32,015 bases of DNA from Butyrivibrio sp. (GTDB lineage: Bacteria; Bacillota; Clostridia; Lachnospirales; Lachnospiraceae): assembly GCA_023665525.1 (NCBI GenBank), contig JAMPDT010000011.1, positions 1-32,015 of the forward strand, in the 5' to 3' direction. Numbering within the stretch: position 1 is the stretch's first letter; the number at the start of each line of letters is the position of its first letter. The notes beneath the pieces were generated by a model. It searched no databases. It was not told the origin of the DNA and saw only the letters and a list, made by a program, of their open reading frames with translations. Below, in pieces: positions 22,213-29,950 of this stretch. The translations under genes and the position numbers were made by a program.

Positions 22213-24144
22213 TCAAACACCCGCCCCGACGCTCTTCATCGCAAAAATACAGTCCGCAAACGCCATCGGCGTAAGCAGGACAGTGCCGTCAAGCTGTATT
22301 TCGACGCCGAGCCTGTCGTTTATTTCACAGAGAAGCTCCACATACCCGAGACTGTCGCCCTTTAGGTCGTTTATATAGCTGCTGGTGTCGCTTATCTGCT
22401 CCTCGTCGGTCTTGGCAATCGCCGCGAACACCTTTTTTACCTCGGAAAGAATCCTCTGATATTCCTCATTCTTATAATTTTCCATAGCTCCCTCGTTGGG
22501 TAGCACGCATTCCTCGCAGAAAAGCTCTCCGTTTTCAAGCATCGACGTAAGCCTTTTGCGGTTCACCGCCTTAAGCGTATACGGGACCTCGCCTATCACC
22601 GACACGATTTTCTGCGGACGCTCGACCATCGGGAGCCTGTCAACCGAGTCGAACAGAGCTTTAAGCGAGCCCGCCCTGTCAAACGCGCTCTCCGCGCCCG
22701 ACTCCTCAAGCGCAAGCACGATCTGCTTTCTGCCCTCGTACATCATATACAGGATCGAGGCGCTTTTAAGACCGCCCTTGTCAAGCCTCTGCTCGATCGC
22801 CTCGGGCGAAATGTTTTCGCCGCTCTCCGCAACGATTACGTCGTCGCTGCGCCCGATTATCAGAAGCTCTCCCGCCTCGTCTATACGAACCTTGTCGTTG
22901 GTGCAGTAATATTCCCCGCGGTTCGGCTCAAAGCCGCCGTCCTTAAAAATTCCCTTAAAGCAGTTCCCGGAGGCTATCTCAAGCTCCCCGCTGCCGTTCA
23001 CCCTGTAGGCAATGTCCGAAAAAATTCTTCCGCAGGATCTGCTGCTTCGGCGCGACGGCCGCCTGTCAAGATTTACGGACACTATCCCGCTTTCCGTAAG
23101 ACCGTAGCCCTGATAAAGCGAATAGCCGATCCCGTTCATAATTTCCACGGTCCGCTCGGATATAAAGCCGCCGCCCGCGATACAGAAGTTAAGATTGGTT
23201 CCGAGCGCCTGCTTCCTGACCTTTTTAAAAAGAAGGTTCCGCGCGATCCATGCGCCCGCCGTCGGGAACGCGCTTTGCAGTCTGTTGGAAAGCCTTACCG
23301 CCCTGTCAAAAACCTTAAGCTTATTCTGCTTCTTAACCTCATAAAGCAGGCTTGAGGTAATTTTTTCCCATACGAGGGGAATCGCAAAAAAATGCGTCAC
23401 CTCCTGACGGCGGCATATATGCTGTATGGTTTTCGGCGAATAATCAGGCAGAAATATAAGCGTCCTGCCGAAAAACGAGAACCACATAAGCGTGGACACA
23501 AGTCCGAATATATGATAGAAGGGCAGAAAAGCCAATATCCTTATCTCTATTTTACGGTTATGCTTGATGGTCGGATTGATTCTGACTATCTCGCCCGTAA
23601 GCTCAATCTGACGGCATATGCACTGTCCGTTATGGCAGATCAGCTTCGGCTCCGAGGTAGAGCCGCTCGTAACCATTACCACCTCGTCCGACCAAAGCCC
23701 GTCGCCCGCGCTCCGCGTTGGCTCTCCGAGGAAATCCTCCACCGAAACGCATCCCTCCACACGCTCGTCCGAGGAAAAGCTGCACGCCGCGCCGAGCTTG
23801 CCGATTATGCTGTTTGTGACCTCCATATCCTGCCTCGTGTTGAGCAGAACGGGAATATTTCCCGATTTGAGAATCGCCCAAAAGCAGGCAGCCCATTCGT
23901 TGGAGTTATCCATATATATTCCTATATATCGGGATTTATTACTCCCGAAGCGCTCGCAGAGATTGCCGCTGATATTTTCAACCATATTAAAAAGAGCATT
24001 GTAGGTTGTTTTAATGACCCTGCCCTCGGCTGCGGTTTCCGAAAAAACCTCGCCTCTGTGATGCTCCCGCATAATTTCGTATATTGATTTAAAGGTATAA
24101 TCCGTATGATTAAGTAAGTCGAGATATTTTGCCACCAAATCCAC
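22213..24144 (-). CDS. Acyl-AMP ligase fused to an acyl carrier domain
   Basis: About 643 residues in two parts. Residues 1-500 are an AMP-binding (ANL) enzyme with the P-loop TSGSTSEPK (159-167), FYHIFG, GYGLTESG, and YCTNDKVRIDEAGELLIIG near the hinge, followed by PYTLKAVNRKRL with the C-terminal-domain Lys. Residues ~550-643 are an acyl carrier domain with the attachment motif LKGDSLGYVEL (Ser ~598). The ligase should activate a carboxylic acid with ATP and load its own carrier. The start is GTG at 24142-24144, ten bases after AGGAGG; a TTG at 24153 is too close to it. Tight packing with the esterase and the double acyltransferase indicates a common pathway. Confidence 0.85.
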   Translation of the reverse strand: MDLVAKYLDLLNHTDYTFKSIYEIMREHHRGEVFSETAAEGRVIKTTYNALFNMVENISGNLCERFGSNKSRYIGIYMDNSNEWAACFWAILKSGNIPVLLNTRQDMEVTNSIIGKLGAACSFSSDERVEGCVSVEDFLGEPTRSAGDGLWSDEVVMVTSGSTSEPKLICHNGQCICRQIELTGEIVRINPTIKHNRKIEIRILAFLPFYHIFGLVSTLMWFSFFGRTLIFLPDYSPKTIQHICRRQEVTHFFAIPLVWEKITSSLLYEVKKQNKLKVFDRAVRLSNRLQSAFPTAGAWIARNLLFKKVRKQALGTNLNFCIAGGGFISERTVEIMNGIGYSLYQGYGLTESGIVSVNLDRRPSRRSSRSCGRIFSDIAYRVNGSGELEIASGNCFKGIFKDGGFEPNRGEYYCTNDKVRIDEAGELLIIGRSDDVIVAESGENISPEAIEQRLDKGGLKSASILYMMYEGRKQIVLALEESGAESAFDRAGSLKALFDSVDRLPMVERPQKIVSVIGEVPYTLKAVNRKRLTSMLENGELFCEECVLPNEGAMENYKNEEYQRILSEVKKVFAAIAKTDEEQISDTSSYINDLKGDSLGYVELLCEINDRLGVEIQLDGTVLLTPMAFADCIFAMKSVGAGV

Positions 24145-24158
24145 TGTCCGCAATCCTC

Positions 24159-25253
24159 CTAAAGACGCTTAAGCCCCTCTGCAAGCTCCGATAACGCCGC
24201 CTCCGCCTGCGGCACAACTCCCGTATAATCCAAAAAGGCGTGGGAAACTCCGTTATATCTTATCAGCCTGCATTTGCCGCCGCTCTCCGTATATTTACGG
24301 GCAAAATACTCCTCCTGAAGCCTCAGCCCGTCAAACTCCGCCGTATAAACGGTACATTCGGGCAGTCCGCTCAAATCGCCGTATATCGGGCTTACGCGCG
24401 CGTCCCTCTTAAGCTCCTCAAAGCGCTCTCCGAGATACGCCGAAAGAATCAGCTCCATAAGCGCATTATTGCCCTTTCCGTCCGCGCGTCCGAGCACAAG
24501 GCGCGATTCTATGATCTCCCTCTGCTCCCCGTCAATCGTATATTTGTCCTCGCTCCACTCGTAAAGCCCGTCCAGCGAGTACATATCCACCACGGGATAA
24601 AACAGCTCGAGCCGCCTTATTTTTATGCTGTCGGGACAGCTCATTGCCGCCGCCACCGCAAGGTTCGCTCCCGCGCTGTCACCCGAAAGCACTATTTTGT
24701 CCCTGTCTATGCCAAATTCCTTACAGCCGTCGTAAATATGCCCGATAAGCGCCGTGCAGTCCTCAACCGCCGCAGGATAGGGATTCTCGGGCGCAAGCGA
24801 ATAGTCTATGTTAAATACGGCGCAGCTCGCCGCCTCCGCAATAAAACGGCACGGCTCGCGGTACGATTCCGCACTGCCCGCAATAAACGAGCCGCCGTGA
24901 ATATAGACAAGAGCGGCTCTGCCGTCTCCTTTCCCGCCGTCATAAAAGAATACGGGAACCTCGCGTCCGCACGCATTCACCGTAAAACGCTTTTCCTCAA
25001 TATCCCCGCGCGCAATCGGCTTGCAGTAGGTCTGCGTCTGCCTTCTTATAAGCTCCAAATCGGGAGCCGCGGGCGGAAGCTTTTTTTGAAGCTCATATAA
25101 TGCCTTTCTGATATAAAATTCTCTCGCGTCCATAACACCGGGCTTTACGGCGTCGGGAACGGGCTTTATTTCCACCTTAAGACCCTCGGCTTCCTCATAA
25201 ACCGAAGGCTCCTCATATATTTTACGGGCAAGCTCTCTTACATCTGCCTTCAT
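24159..25253 (-). CDS. HSL-type alpha/beta hydrolase (esterase)
   Basis: A 364-residue hydrolase of the hormone-sensitive-lipase type. It keeps the oxyanion motif HGGSF (119-123), the nucleophile GDSAG (S193), an Asp in AEFDGLRLQ and the His in VSHAFLDY. An N-terminal region of about 80 residues precedes the catalytic domain. No signal peptide is seen, so it acts in the cytoplasm, probably on an ester or acyl group. I chose the ATG at 25253 because AGGTGAG precedes it; a GTG at 25260-25262 is an alternative. It overlaps the end of the glycosyltransferase gene by 32 bases. Confidence 0.87.
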   Translation of the reverse strand: MKADVRELARKIYEEPSVYEEAEGLKVEIKPVPDAVKPGVMDAREFYIRKALYELQKKLPPAAPDLELIRRQTQTYCKPIARGDIEEKRFTVNACGREVPVFFYDGGKGDGRAALVYIHGGSFIAGSAESYREPCRFIAEAASCAVFNIDYSLAPENPYPAAVEDCTALIGHIYDGCKEFGIDRDKIVLSGDSAGANLAVAAAMSCPDSIKIRRLELFYPVVDMYSLDGLYEWSEDKYTIDGEQREIIESRLVLGRADGKGNNALMELILSAYLGERFEELKRDARVSPIYGDLSGLPECTVYTAEFDGLRLQEEYFARKYTESGGKCRLIRYNGVSHAFLDYTGVVPQAEAALSELAEGLKRL

Positions 25254-26256
25254 AGTTCTCACCTGTCCTGTTTTTCCTTAATTTTCCCGATAAATAAGCG
25301 ATTCCCGCTATCAAAAGCAGGGGCGCCGCCACCGTCAGCGCCGCGTTTCCCGTCAGCAGCGCCACCGCCGCCGAAGCCGCCCCGAACAATATATGTCTCA
25401 CGAGAATGCGGCACGCGCTTACCGCCGCCTCTTTTTTGTTATGCATACAAAAAAATCCCGTAACGCTGTACGCGCAGTGAAGCAGCCAAAGCCCGCCGTT
25501 CCAAGCCGCGCCCCAAAAAAGCAGCTCCGAACGCCTGCTCATACAATATATTCCCACCGCGCAGGCGATATATATAATGAGCGGGACCAAACCGCCGAGC
25601 AGCAGTCTGCTCTGAATCCTGACCGTGTCGAGAATCGGCTTAAAATGCGAGGCGCTGTTGTTATTTTCGTATACGGTCTGAATGGGAACCTCGGCTATCG
25701 GACAGCCCATAAATGCCGCCTTTATAAGCACGTTCATCTCATATTCGTAATGATTCCCCCCGACCTCGAGCAGCCATTTTGCCATATCCGCGGGAAAGCC
25801 GCGGAGCCCCGACTGGTTATCTCGGAGATAACGCCCCGTCGCAAGCGTATAGGTCAGCTTGGACATATCGTTTCCGATTCGGGAGCGAAACGGAATTTCC
25901 TTCGACAGGCTCCTGCTCCCAAGCACTATCGTTTTTTCGCTCTCAAGAATCCTCGCTATCTTTATTATATCCTCGGTCTTATGCTGTCCGTCGCCGTCCG
26001 CCGTAACAAAGCCGTCCGCCTCATACTCCGAGGCAATGTGCCGTATACCCGTTTTAAGCGCGCAGCCCTTGCCCCTGTTGTCATCATATCCGATAACCTC
26101 GGCATACCCGCGCACCCTGTCAAATATCCGTTTGTGCTCCTCACTGCTGCCATCATTTACCACCAGCACCCTCATACCCTCGGCGTGAAGCTCCTTTACC
26201 AGATTTATGAGCGCCTCCTGCGGATTATACGATGGAATCAATACGACTATGCTCAT
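25222..26256 (-). CDS. Family 2 glycosyltransferase with C-terminal membrane segments
   Basis: A 344-residue protein with an N-terminal GT-A glycosyltransferase domain of the dolichyl-phosphate-mannose-synthase type. Motifs are VVLIPSYNPQ, VVNDGSSEEH (nucleotide binding), RGKGCALKTG and ADGDGQH (84-92, with the DxD-like metal site), then RDNQSGLRGFP. From about 215 on, four hydrophobic segments (for example GGLVPLIIYIACAVGIY) anchor it. It should move a sugar to a lipid acceptor (polyprenyl phosphate or a glycerolipid). It is the first gene of the operon, directly behind the promoter at 26302-26329. AGGAT lies ahead of the ATG. Confidence 0.87.
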   Translation of the reverse strand: MSIVVLIPSYNPQEALINLVKELHAEGMRVLVVNDGSSEEHKRIFDRVRGYAEVIGYDDNRGKGCALKTGIRHIASEYEADGFVTADGDGQHKTEDIIKIARILESEKTIVLGSRSLSKEIPFRSRIGNDMSKLTYTLATGRYLRDNQSGLRGFPADMAKWLLEVGGNHYEYEMNVLIKAAFMGCPIAEVPIQTVYENNNSASHFKPILDTVRIQSRLLLGGLVPLIIYIACAVGIYCMSRRSELLFWGAAWNGGLWLLHCAYSVTGFFCMHNKKEAAVSACRILVRHILFGAASAAVALLTGNAALTVAAPLLLIAGIAYLSGKLRKNRTGENYEGRCKRACP

Positions 26257-26301
26257 ATCCTATCCGTTCTTGTAGCTTTTTTGACAAAAACCGTCTTTTT
26301 A

Positions 26302-26329
26302 ATTATACATTACGCGCGCTATTTGTCAA
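26302..26329 (-). promoter_or_regulatory. Sigma-A-type promoter of the ten-gene lipid operon
   Basis: Minus strand perfect TTGACA (26324-26329), 16-base spacer, perfect TATAAT (26302-26307), about 45 bases before the glycosyltransferase ATG. It is the only clear promoter seen ahead of the ten genes. Confidence 0.8.
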
Positions 26330-26367
26330 TAGACGCACCCTGGCAAAAGAAGGGAACATACCGGCAT

Positions 26368-26397
26368 AAAAACGCCCCGCCTCAGACGGCGGGACGC
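26368..26397 (-). terminator. Rho-independent terminator of lgt
   Basis: Minus strand stem CCCGCC/GGCGGG, extended by outer CG pairs, with a six-base loop and a T run (GTTTTTATG). It lies about 30 bases past the lgt stop and insulates the lipid operon promoter. Confidence 0.8.
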
Positions 26398-26427
26398 GAA
26401 AACAACGCTTTTTGCGCACAGTCCGTA

Positions 26428-27240
26428 TTATCCCATACTCTCGCTCTTTTGTCTGCGGCGGCTCTTTATTGCAAGGCTTACCGCCGAAAACGCAAACAGC
26501 CCTATGCTTATCCACTGAGAGGTGGAAAGCCCGAAAAGGAAGCCGCGGATTTCGTCGCCCCTCAAAAATTCCAAACCGAACCGAACCGTCGGATAAATCA
26601 GCAGATAGAGGTACACCAGCCTGTCCTTAGCCTTTCCCTTTTTGTAGAGGTACAAAAGCACGAGAAAAATAATCAGATTACAGCCCGCCTCGACAAGCTG
26701 TACGGGAAAGCGCCTTACCCCATTGATTTCGGGCGAAAGTTGGTTCCCGTTCACGATAAACCCAAAGCTGCTTTCCACGCCGTAGCAGCAGCCGCCCAAA
26801 AAGCACCCGATTCTTCCGAACACGTGAAAAAGCGGTCCGACTACCGCATACGCGTCCAATATATTGATTTTTTTGAAATTCGCGGCTATTTTGAAGCGCT
26901 TAAACACGGCAATGCTTACAAACGAGCCGATAAGCCCTCCGTAAAAGACCATGCCGCCGAAATACCCCCCCAAGGCGCGCCAAAAGCTGCGCGCGGTATA
27001 CTGCGGCATATTTTTAAACAGGTCAACAATATTGGGAATCTGGGTTATTCCGTATACAATATGTCCTCCCGCAAACATTCCGAGAGCCACTGCCACCGCC
27101 AGCAGCGTAACGTCCTGAGCGTAAACCCCTTTTTTCCTAATCAGAGCGTACATGACCGCGCCCGCGACAACCAGTCCGACAATAGAGCATAAGCCGTAAA
27201 CCCCGATTGTTCTACCCATAAATTCAAATGTCGGAAACAT
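26428..27240 (-). CDS. lgt: Prolipoprotein diacylglyceryl transferase
   Basis: A 270-residue membrane enzyme that transfers diacylglyceryl from phosphatidylglycerol to the lipobox Cys of lipoproteins. It has about seven membrane segments. The signature HVFGRIGCFLGGCCYG (about 139-154) contains the catalytic Arg, and a second conserved Arg lies in PTVRFGLEFLRGDE near the C-terminus. The extracytoplasmic loop with QLVEAG is also typical. Length is normal. The ATG at 27240 has AAGGAGT ahead, and a terminator follows. It has no operon partner. Confidence 0.95.
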   Translation of the reverse strand: MFPTFEFMGRTIGVYGLCSIVGLVVAGAVMYALIRKKGVYAQDVTLLAVAVALGMFAGGHIVYGITQIPNIVDLFKNMPQYTARSFWRALGGYFGGMVFYGGLIGSFVSIAVFKRFKIAANFKKINILDAYAVVGPLFHVFGRIGCFLGGCCYGVESSFGFIVNGNQLSPEINGVRRFPVQLVEAGCNLIIFLVLLYLYKKGKAKDRLVYLYLLIYPTVRFGLEFLRGDEIRGFLFGLSTSQWISIGLFAFSAVSLAIKSRRRQKSESMG

Positions 27241-27310
27241 TTTTACTCCTTAATCCGCCGGCATTACGCGCCGCCTTGCGCCGTCCCTGCCGCGCGGAAT
27301 ATATTTTACC

Positions 27311-27347
27311 AAACAAAAAAGGCTTCACCCTTAACGAATGTGAAGCC
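27311..27347 (-). terminator. Rho-independent terminator of the DUF4190-like gene
   Basis: Eight-base perfect arms (27321-27328 and 27340-27347, GGCTTCAC) with an 11-base loop and a minus-strand T run (27311-27320). Confidence 0.85.
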
Positions 27348-27371
27348 AATTTCCAAACTAATCAGCAACGT

Positions 27372-27632
27372 TTACAATGCCGCCGCGCATGCAGCACAGC
27401 CTGCGCAGGCAATCCATACGATAAGCATTACTGCCGATAAAATTATACCGATAAGACCGCAGATGAAACCTGCCTTGGACATACCGTTCTCGGCTCCCGC
27501 ATTCTTAACTCCCGATGACAAAACAACGGCAACGATACCCAACACGATACCTACAACCGCGCCGTAGCTTGCCCAAGCCCAAATTAATGACATGATACCG
27601 CATATCATACTTGCAATCTGTTTGCCCTTCAT
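27372..27632 (-). CDS. DUF4190-like small membrane protein
   Basis: An 86-residue protein with two membrane regions: SMICGIMSLIWAW with VVGIVLGIVAVVL, then AGFICGLIGIILSAVMLIVW. It ends in a Cys/Ala-rich tail. The pattern of a Gly-rich pair of helices around a short loop matches DUF4190-like proteins of Bacillota. No catalytic residue is apparent and the role is unknown. The ATG at 27632 has AGGAGGA ahead; promoter and terminator show a single-gene unit. Confidence 0.75.
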   Translation of the reverse strand: MKGKQIASMICGIMSLIWAWASYGAVVGIVLGIVAVVLSSGVKNAGAENGMSKAGFICGLIGIILSAVMLIVWIACAGCAACAAAL

Positions 27633-27685
27633 TCCAAATCCTCCTAAAATATGTATTAAATTTCTGATTCCTCAGTATCGTTCTT

Positions 27686-27714
27686 ACTTTATCATTATTT
27701 ATCGGTAAAGTCAA
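27686..27714 (-). promoter_or_regulatory. Probable promoter of the DUF4190-like gene
   Basis: Minus strand TTGACT (27709-27714), 17-base spacer, TAAAGT (27686-27691), about 50 bases before the start. Confidence 0.5.
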
Positions 27715-27725
27715 TAGATAAATTT

Positions 27726-28142
27726 TCACATATATTTCCCGATTTCGGCGGCGGTCTCCTTAAGCTCCGCCTCCGTAAAGCTCTTTTTCTCGTACTCGAA
27801 GCTGACCGTATCCTTCTCGCGTCTGGGAATGACGTGTATATGGAGGTGGAACACCGTCTGCCCCGCCGCCTCGCCGTTATTTTGAAGAATGTTTATTCCG
27901 TCGCAGCCAAAAGCCTCCTTTACGGCTCTGCCCGTTTGCGCCGCCAGCTTCATCGCCCGTCCGAGCGTGTCCCCGTCCGCCTCAAGCGCGTTCGCGAAAT
28001 GCTTTTTGGGCAAAATCAGAGCGTGTCCCTTTGCCGCAGGCTCGATGTCGAGTATCACCCTGAAATCCTCGTCCTCATAGACCGTGTTTGTGTCGAAAAT
28101 ACCGTTTGCAAGCTTGCAGAAAATGCAGTCCTCTTTAATCAT
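27726..28142 (-). CDS. HIT family nucleotide hydrolase
   Basis: A 138-residue protein of the Hint branch. It starts with DCIFCKLANG, which holds the Cys pair of the zinc site. The core motif HLHIHVIPR (about 97-105) is the HxHxH catalytic triad. DIEPAAKGHALILPKKH is the other family hallmark. These enzymes hydrolyse adenosine phosphoramidates or aminoacyl-AMP by-products. Length is normal. The ATG at 28142 has AAGGAGA ahead. It is divergent from the kinase-like gene. Confidence 0.93.
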   Translation of the reverse strand: MIKEDCIFCKLANGIFDTNTVYEDEDFRVILDIEPAAKGHALILPKKHFANALEADGDTLGRAMKLAAQTGRAVKEAFGCDGINILQNNGEAAGQTVFHLHIHVIPRREKDTVSFEYEKKSFTEAELKETAAEIGKYM

Positions 28143-28186
28143 GTCGAATAATCTCCTTTTATGGTATATTTTTGTACAGAGATGGT

Positions 28187-28215
28187 TTGCTTAGGTCGAA
28201 TAATTGTGCTATCAT
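28187..28215 (+). promoter_or_regulatory. Probable promoter of the histidine-kinase-like gene
   Basis: TTGCTT (28187-28192), 17-base spacer, TATCAT (28210-28215), about 24 bases before the ATG. Confidence 0.5.
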
Positions 28216-28238
28216 TGGCATATAGAGGGGAAAAACAT

Positions 28239-28964
28239 ATGTACACCAAAGACGATATAAATTACCTTAATTCTCTTAAGCGAACCAATCCTGACATATA
28301 CGAGCGTATAACCTCGATTTATTCAAGATTGCAGTCCGACGTCCGCAAGGGCTGTCACGACCTTCGCAATATAATCACGCTTATAAGCGGCAGCTATCAG
28401 CTAATTGAACTGGACGACGCAAATCTTTCGGGCAATGAGCGTTGGCTGCAAATGGGGAGCGACATAGATTTTCTTGTCGCGTCGCTTGACGCCATAAGCA
28501 AATACCGTTACGCCTCCGTCTTGCAGACCCGCAAGGTCAACACCTACGAATATGTATGGCAGCTTCAGGAGGAGCTGTCGGCGATAAACGGCGTATGTCC
28601 CAACATATCCGTATCAATTCCGCCCACGGTTCCGCCAATCAGTATCGACACCGACAAAATATCCTATGTGATCAAAGCGCTGATTACCAATATAATCGAC
28701 GAGTGTTCCGACGCTTCAATCACCCTGAGCATAGATTACGGAGCCGACAATCTGTATATTCGCATCGCCGACGAGCTTGACGGTTTTAACGCCGAAACGG
28801 GCGGCGCAATATTCGAGCTTTTCAACTCCGACAAGCAAAACCACATCGGACTTTCCTTGGCAACCTCTTACCGTATACTTCTCGCTCACAGAGGAGAGCT
28901 TTCATACAGCAAAAATACACCTAACGGAAGTATTTTCACCCTGTCGCTGCCGATCGCCCCTTAA
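28239..28964 (+). CDS. Soluble orphan histidine-kinase-like protein
   Basis: A 241-residue cytoplasmic protein. The N-terminal helical part carries KGCHDLRNIITLI, with H40 as the likely phosphorylated His (H-box HDLRN). The C-terminal half (about 125-240) resembles a HATPase domain: ALITNIIDEC (N box), IRIADELDGFN (G1), a segment IFELFNSDKQ, and HIGLSLATSYRILLAHRGEL (G2). Some ATP-site glycines are replaced, so kinase activity is not certain; a phosphotransferase role like that of Spo0B would also fit. No sensor domain, membrane helix or neighbouring response regulator is present. The ATG at 28239 has GAGGGG ahead. Its stop overlaps that of the opposing gene by three bases. Confidence 0.75.
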   Translation: MYTKDDINYLNSLKRTNPDIYERITSIYSRLQSDVRKGCHDLRNIITLISGSYQLIELDDANLSGNERWLQMGSDIDFLVASLDAISKYRYASVLQTRKVNTYEYVWQLQEELSAINGVCPNISVSIPPTVPPISIDTDKISYVIKALITNIIDECSDASITLSIDYGADNLYIRIADELDGFNAETGGAIFELFNSDKQNHIGLSLATSYRILLAHRGELSYSKNTPNGSIFTLSLPIAP

Positions 28965-29950
28965 ACAAAAACAAAATTTTCGTCGAGCATTCTGAGCGTC
29001 TTGAAATTGCCCTTGGCTGTCATCTCACCCGACATAAACGCTCTTTGGAACGTCATTCTTCCCTGCATAATTTCGTCCAGTACGCCGACCGCAAGCTTGC
29101 CTATCACATCAGCGTGCTCAATCTGACCGAAATAGCAGTTCAGGGACTTATCCTTTATTTCAATGATCAGCGAATCCTCCTTGCCGTCTATCTTAAGGAG
29201 GTACGTCGCCGTAAAATTATTCTGCGGGACATAATGCTCCTTAAGCATATTTATATAATGCCCGTCACCGCCCTTTTCTTCGTCCTCGAGCATACTCTTG
29301 AACATTCCGGCAAGCTCCTCTATATCCTCCTTCTGCTTTTTGACGTATTTATCGTCCGAGGCGTACTTTGAAAGCTGCTCCGTTTCCTGCGGCGTAAGGT
29401 TAATTGTATCGCTCACAATGCTCTGCTTTATCGCCTTGTTGCTTGTGGGAAGTGTGACGAATTTCTGGGATACCGCGCGGTACACCTCCTCCGCCTTTTT
29501 CTCGACAAGCTCCATATATCCGCTGTTAAGCTCAAAATCCGAAACCACCTCAACATACGCGCAAAGTCCGTTGCACGCCTTGCCCCCCAGCATTTCCCAC
29601 GCGTTGGTCAGCTCCAGCATTCCCTCACGTTCGCCGTACGCCTTCGACATAACTATCGGGAACATATACGTGTGCGAAATCTTGTTTTTATCCCCGTAAA
29701 GCCAACAGGCGTCCAAAAACGAATGCATATATCCGCCGATTCCGAGCCACTCGACCGTGGACGCAAGAATTATCGCGTCCGCGTCCTTTAAGGTTCTGGG
29801 CAATGACATAATATTATTTTTCTGCTCATGCAGGTTAAAGCGCTCGACCTGCACGCGAAGCTCCTCCAGAACCGAGGTCATGCGGTTAAGCACCGCAGCA
29901 GTCGGATCGTCTATAAGACCTCTTCCTCCGTAATAAATATTGATTTTCAT
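28961..29950 (-). CDS. Flavodoxin-like protein fused to an SCP2 domain
   Basis: A 329-residue protein. Residues 1-190 look like an NADPH-dependent FMN reductase/flavodoxin-like fold: it begins MKINIYYGGRG, and has ADAIILASTVEWLGIGGYMHSFLD and a later FPIVMSKAYGEREG. The usual phosphate-binding loop is altered, so FMN binding is uncertain. A helical linker (about 190-225) follows, and the C-terminal 100 residues match SCP2 lipid-binding domains (SLIIEIKDKSLNCYFG, then RAFMSGEMTAKGNFKTLRML). SCP2 domains bind fatty or sterol-like lipids. The ATG overlaps the TGA of the rhomboid gene. Confidence 0.75.
   Translation of the reverse strand: MKINIYYGGRGLIDDPTAAVLNRMTSVLEELRVQVERFNLHEQKNNIMSLPRTLKDADAIILASTVEWLGIGGYMHSFLDACWLYGDKNKISHTYMFPIVMSKAYGEREGMLELTNAWEMLGGKACNGLCAYVEVVSDFELNSGYMELVEKKAEEVYRAVSQKFVTLPTSNKAIKQSIVSDTINLTPQETEQLSKYASDDKYVKKQKEDIEELAGMFKSMLEDEEKGGDGHYINMLKEHYVPQNNFTATYLLKIDGKEDSLIIEIKDKSLNCYFGQIEHADVIGKLAVGVLDEIMQGRMTFQRAFMSGEMTAKGNFKTLRMLDENFVFV

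Noticed and set aside
26281..26310. Plus-strand TTGACA...TATACA pair as a divergent promoter
   Set aside because: No plus-strand gene lies downstream; the minus-strand promoter in the same spot is far better and serves the operon.
25393..27192. Long open plus-strand frame opposite the glycosyltransferase and lgt
   Set aside because: It runs through a promoter, a terminator and two confident minus-strand genes, and its translation shows no family.
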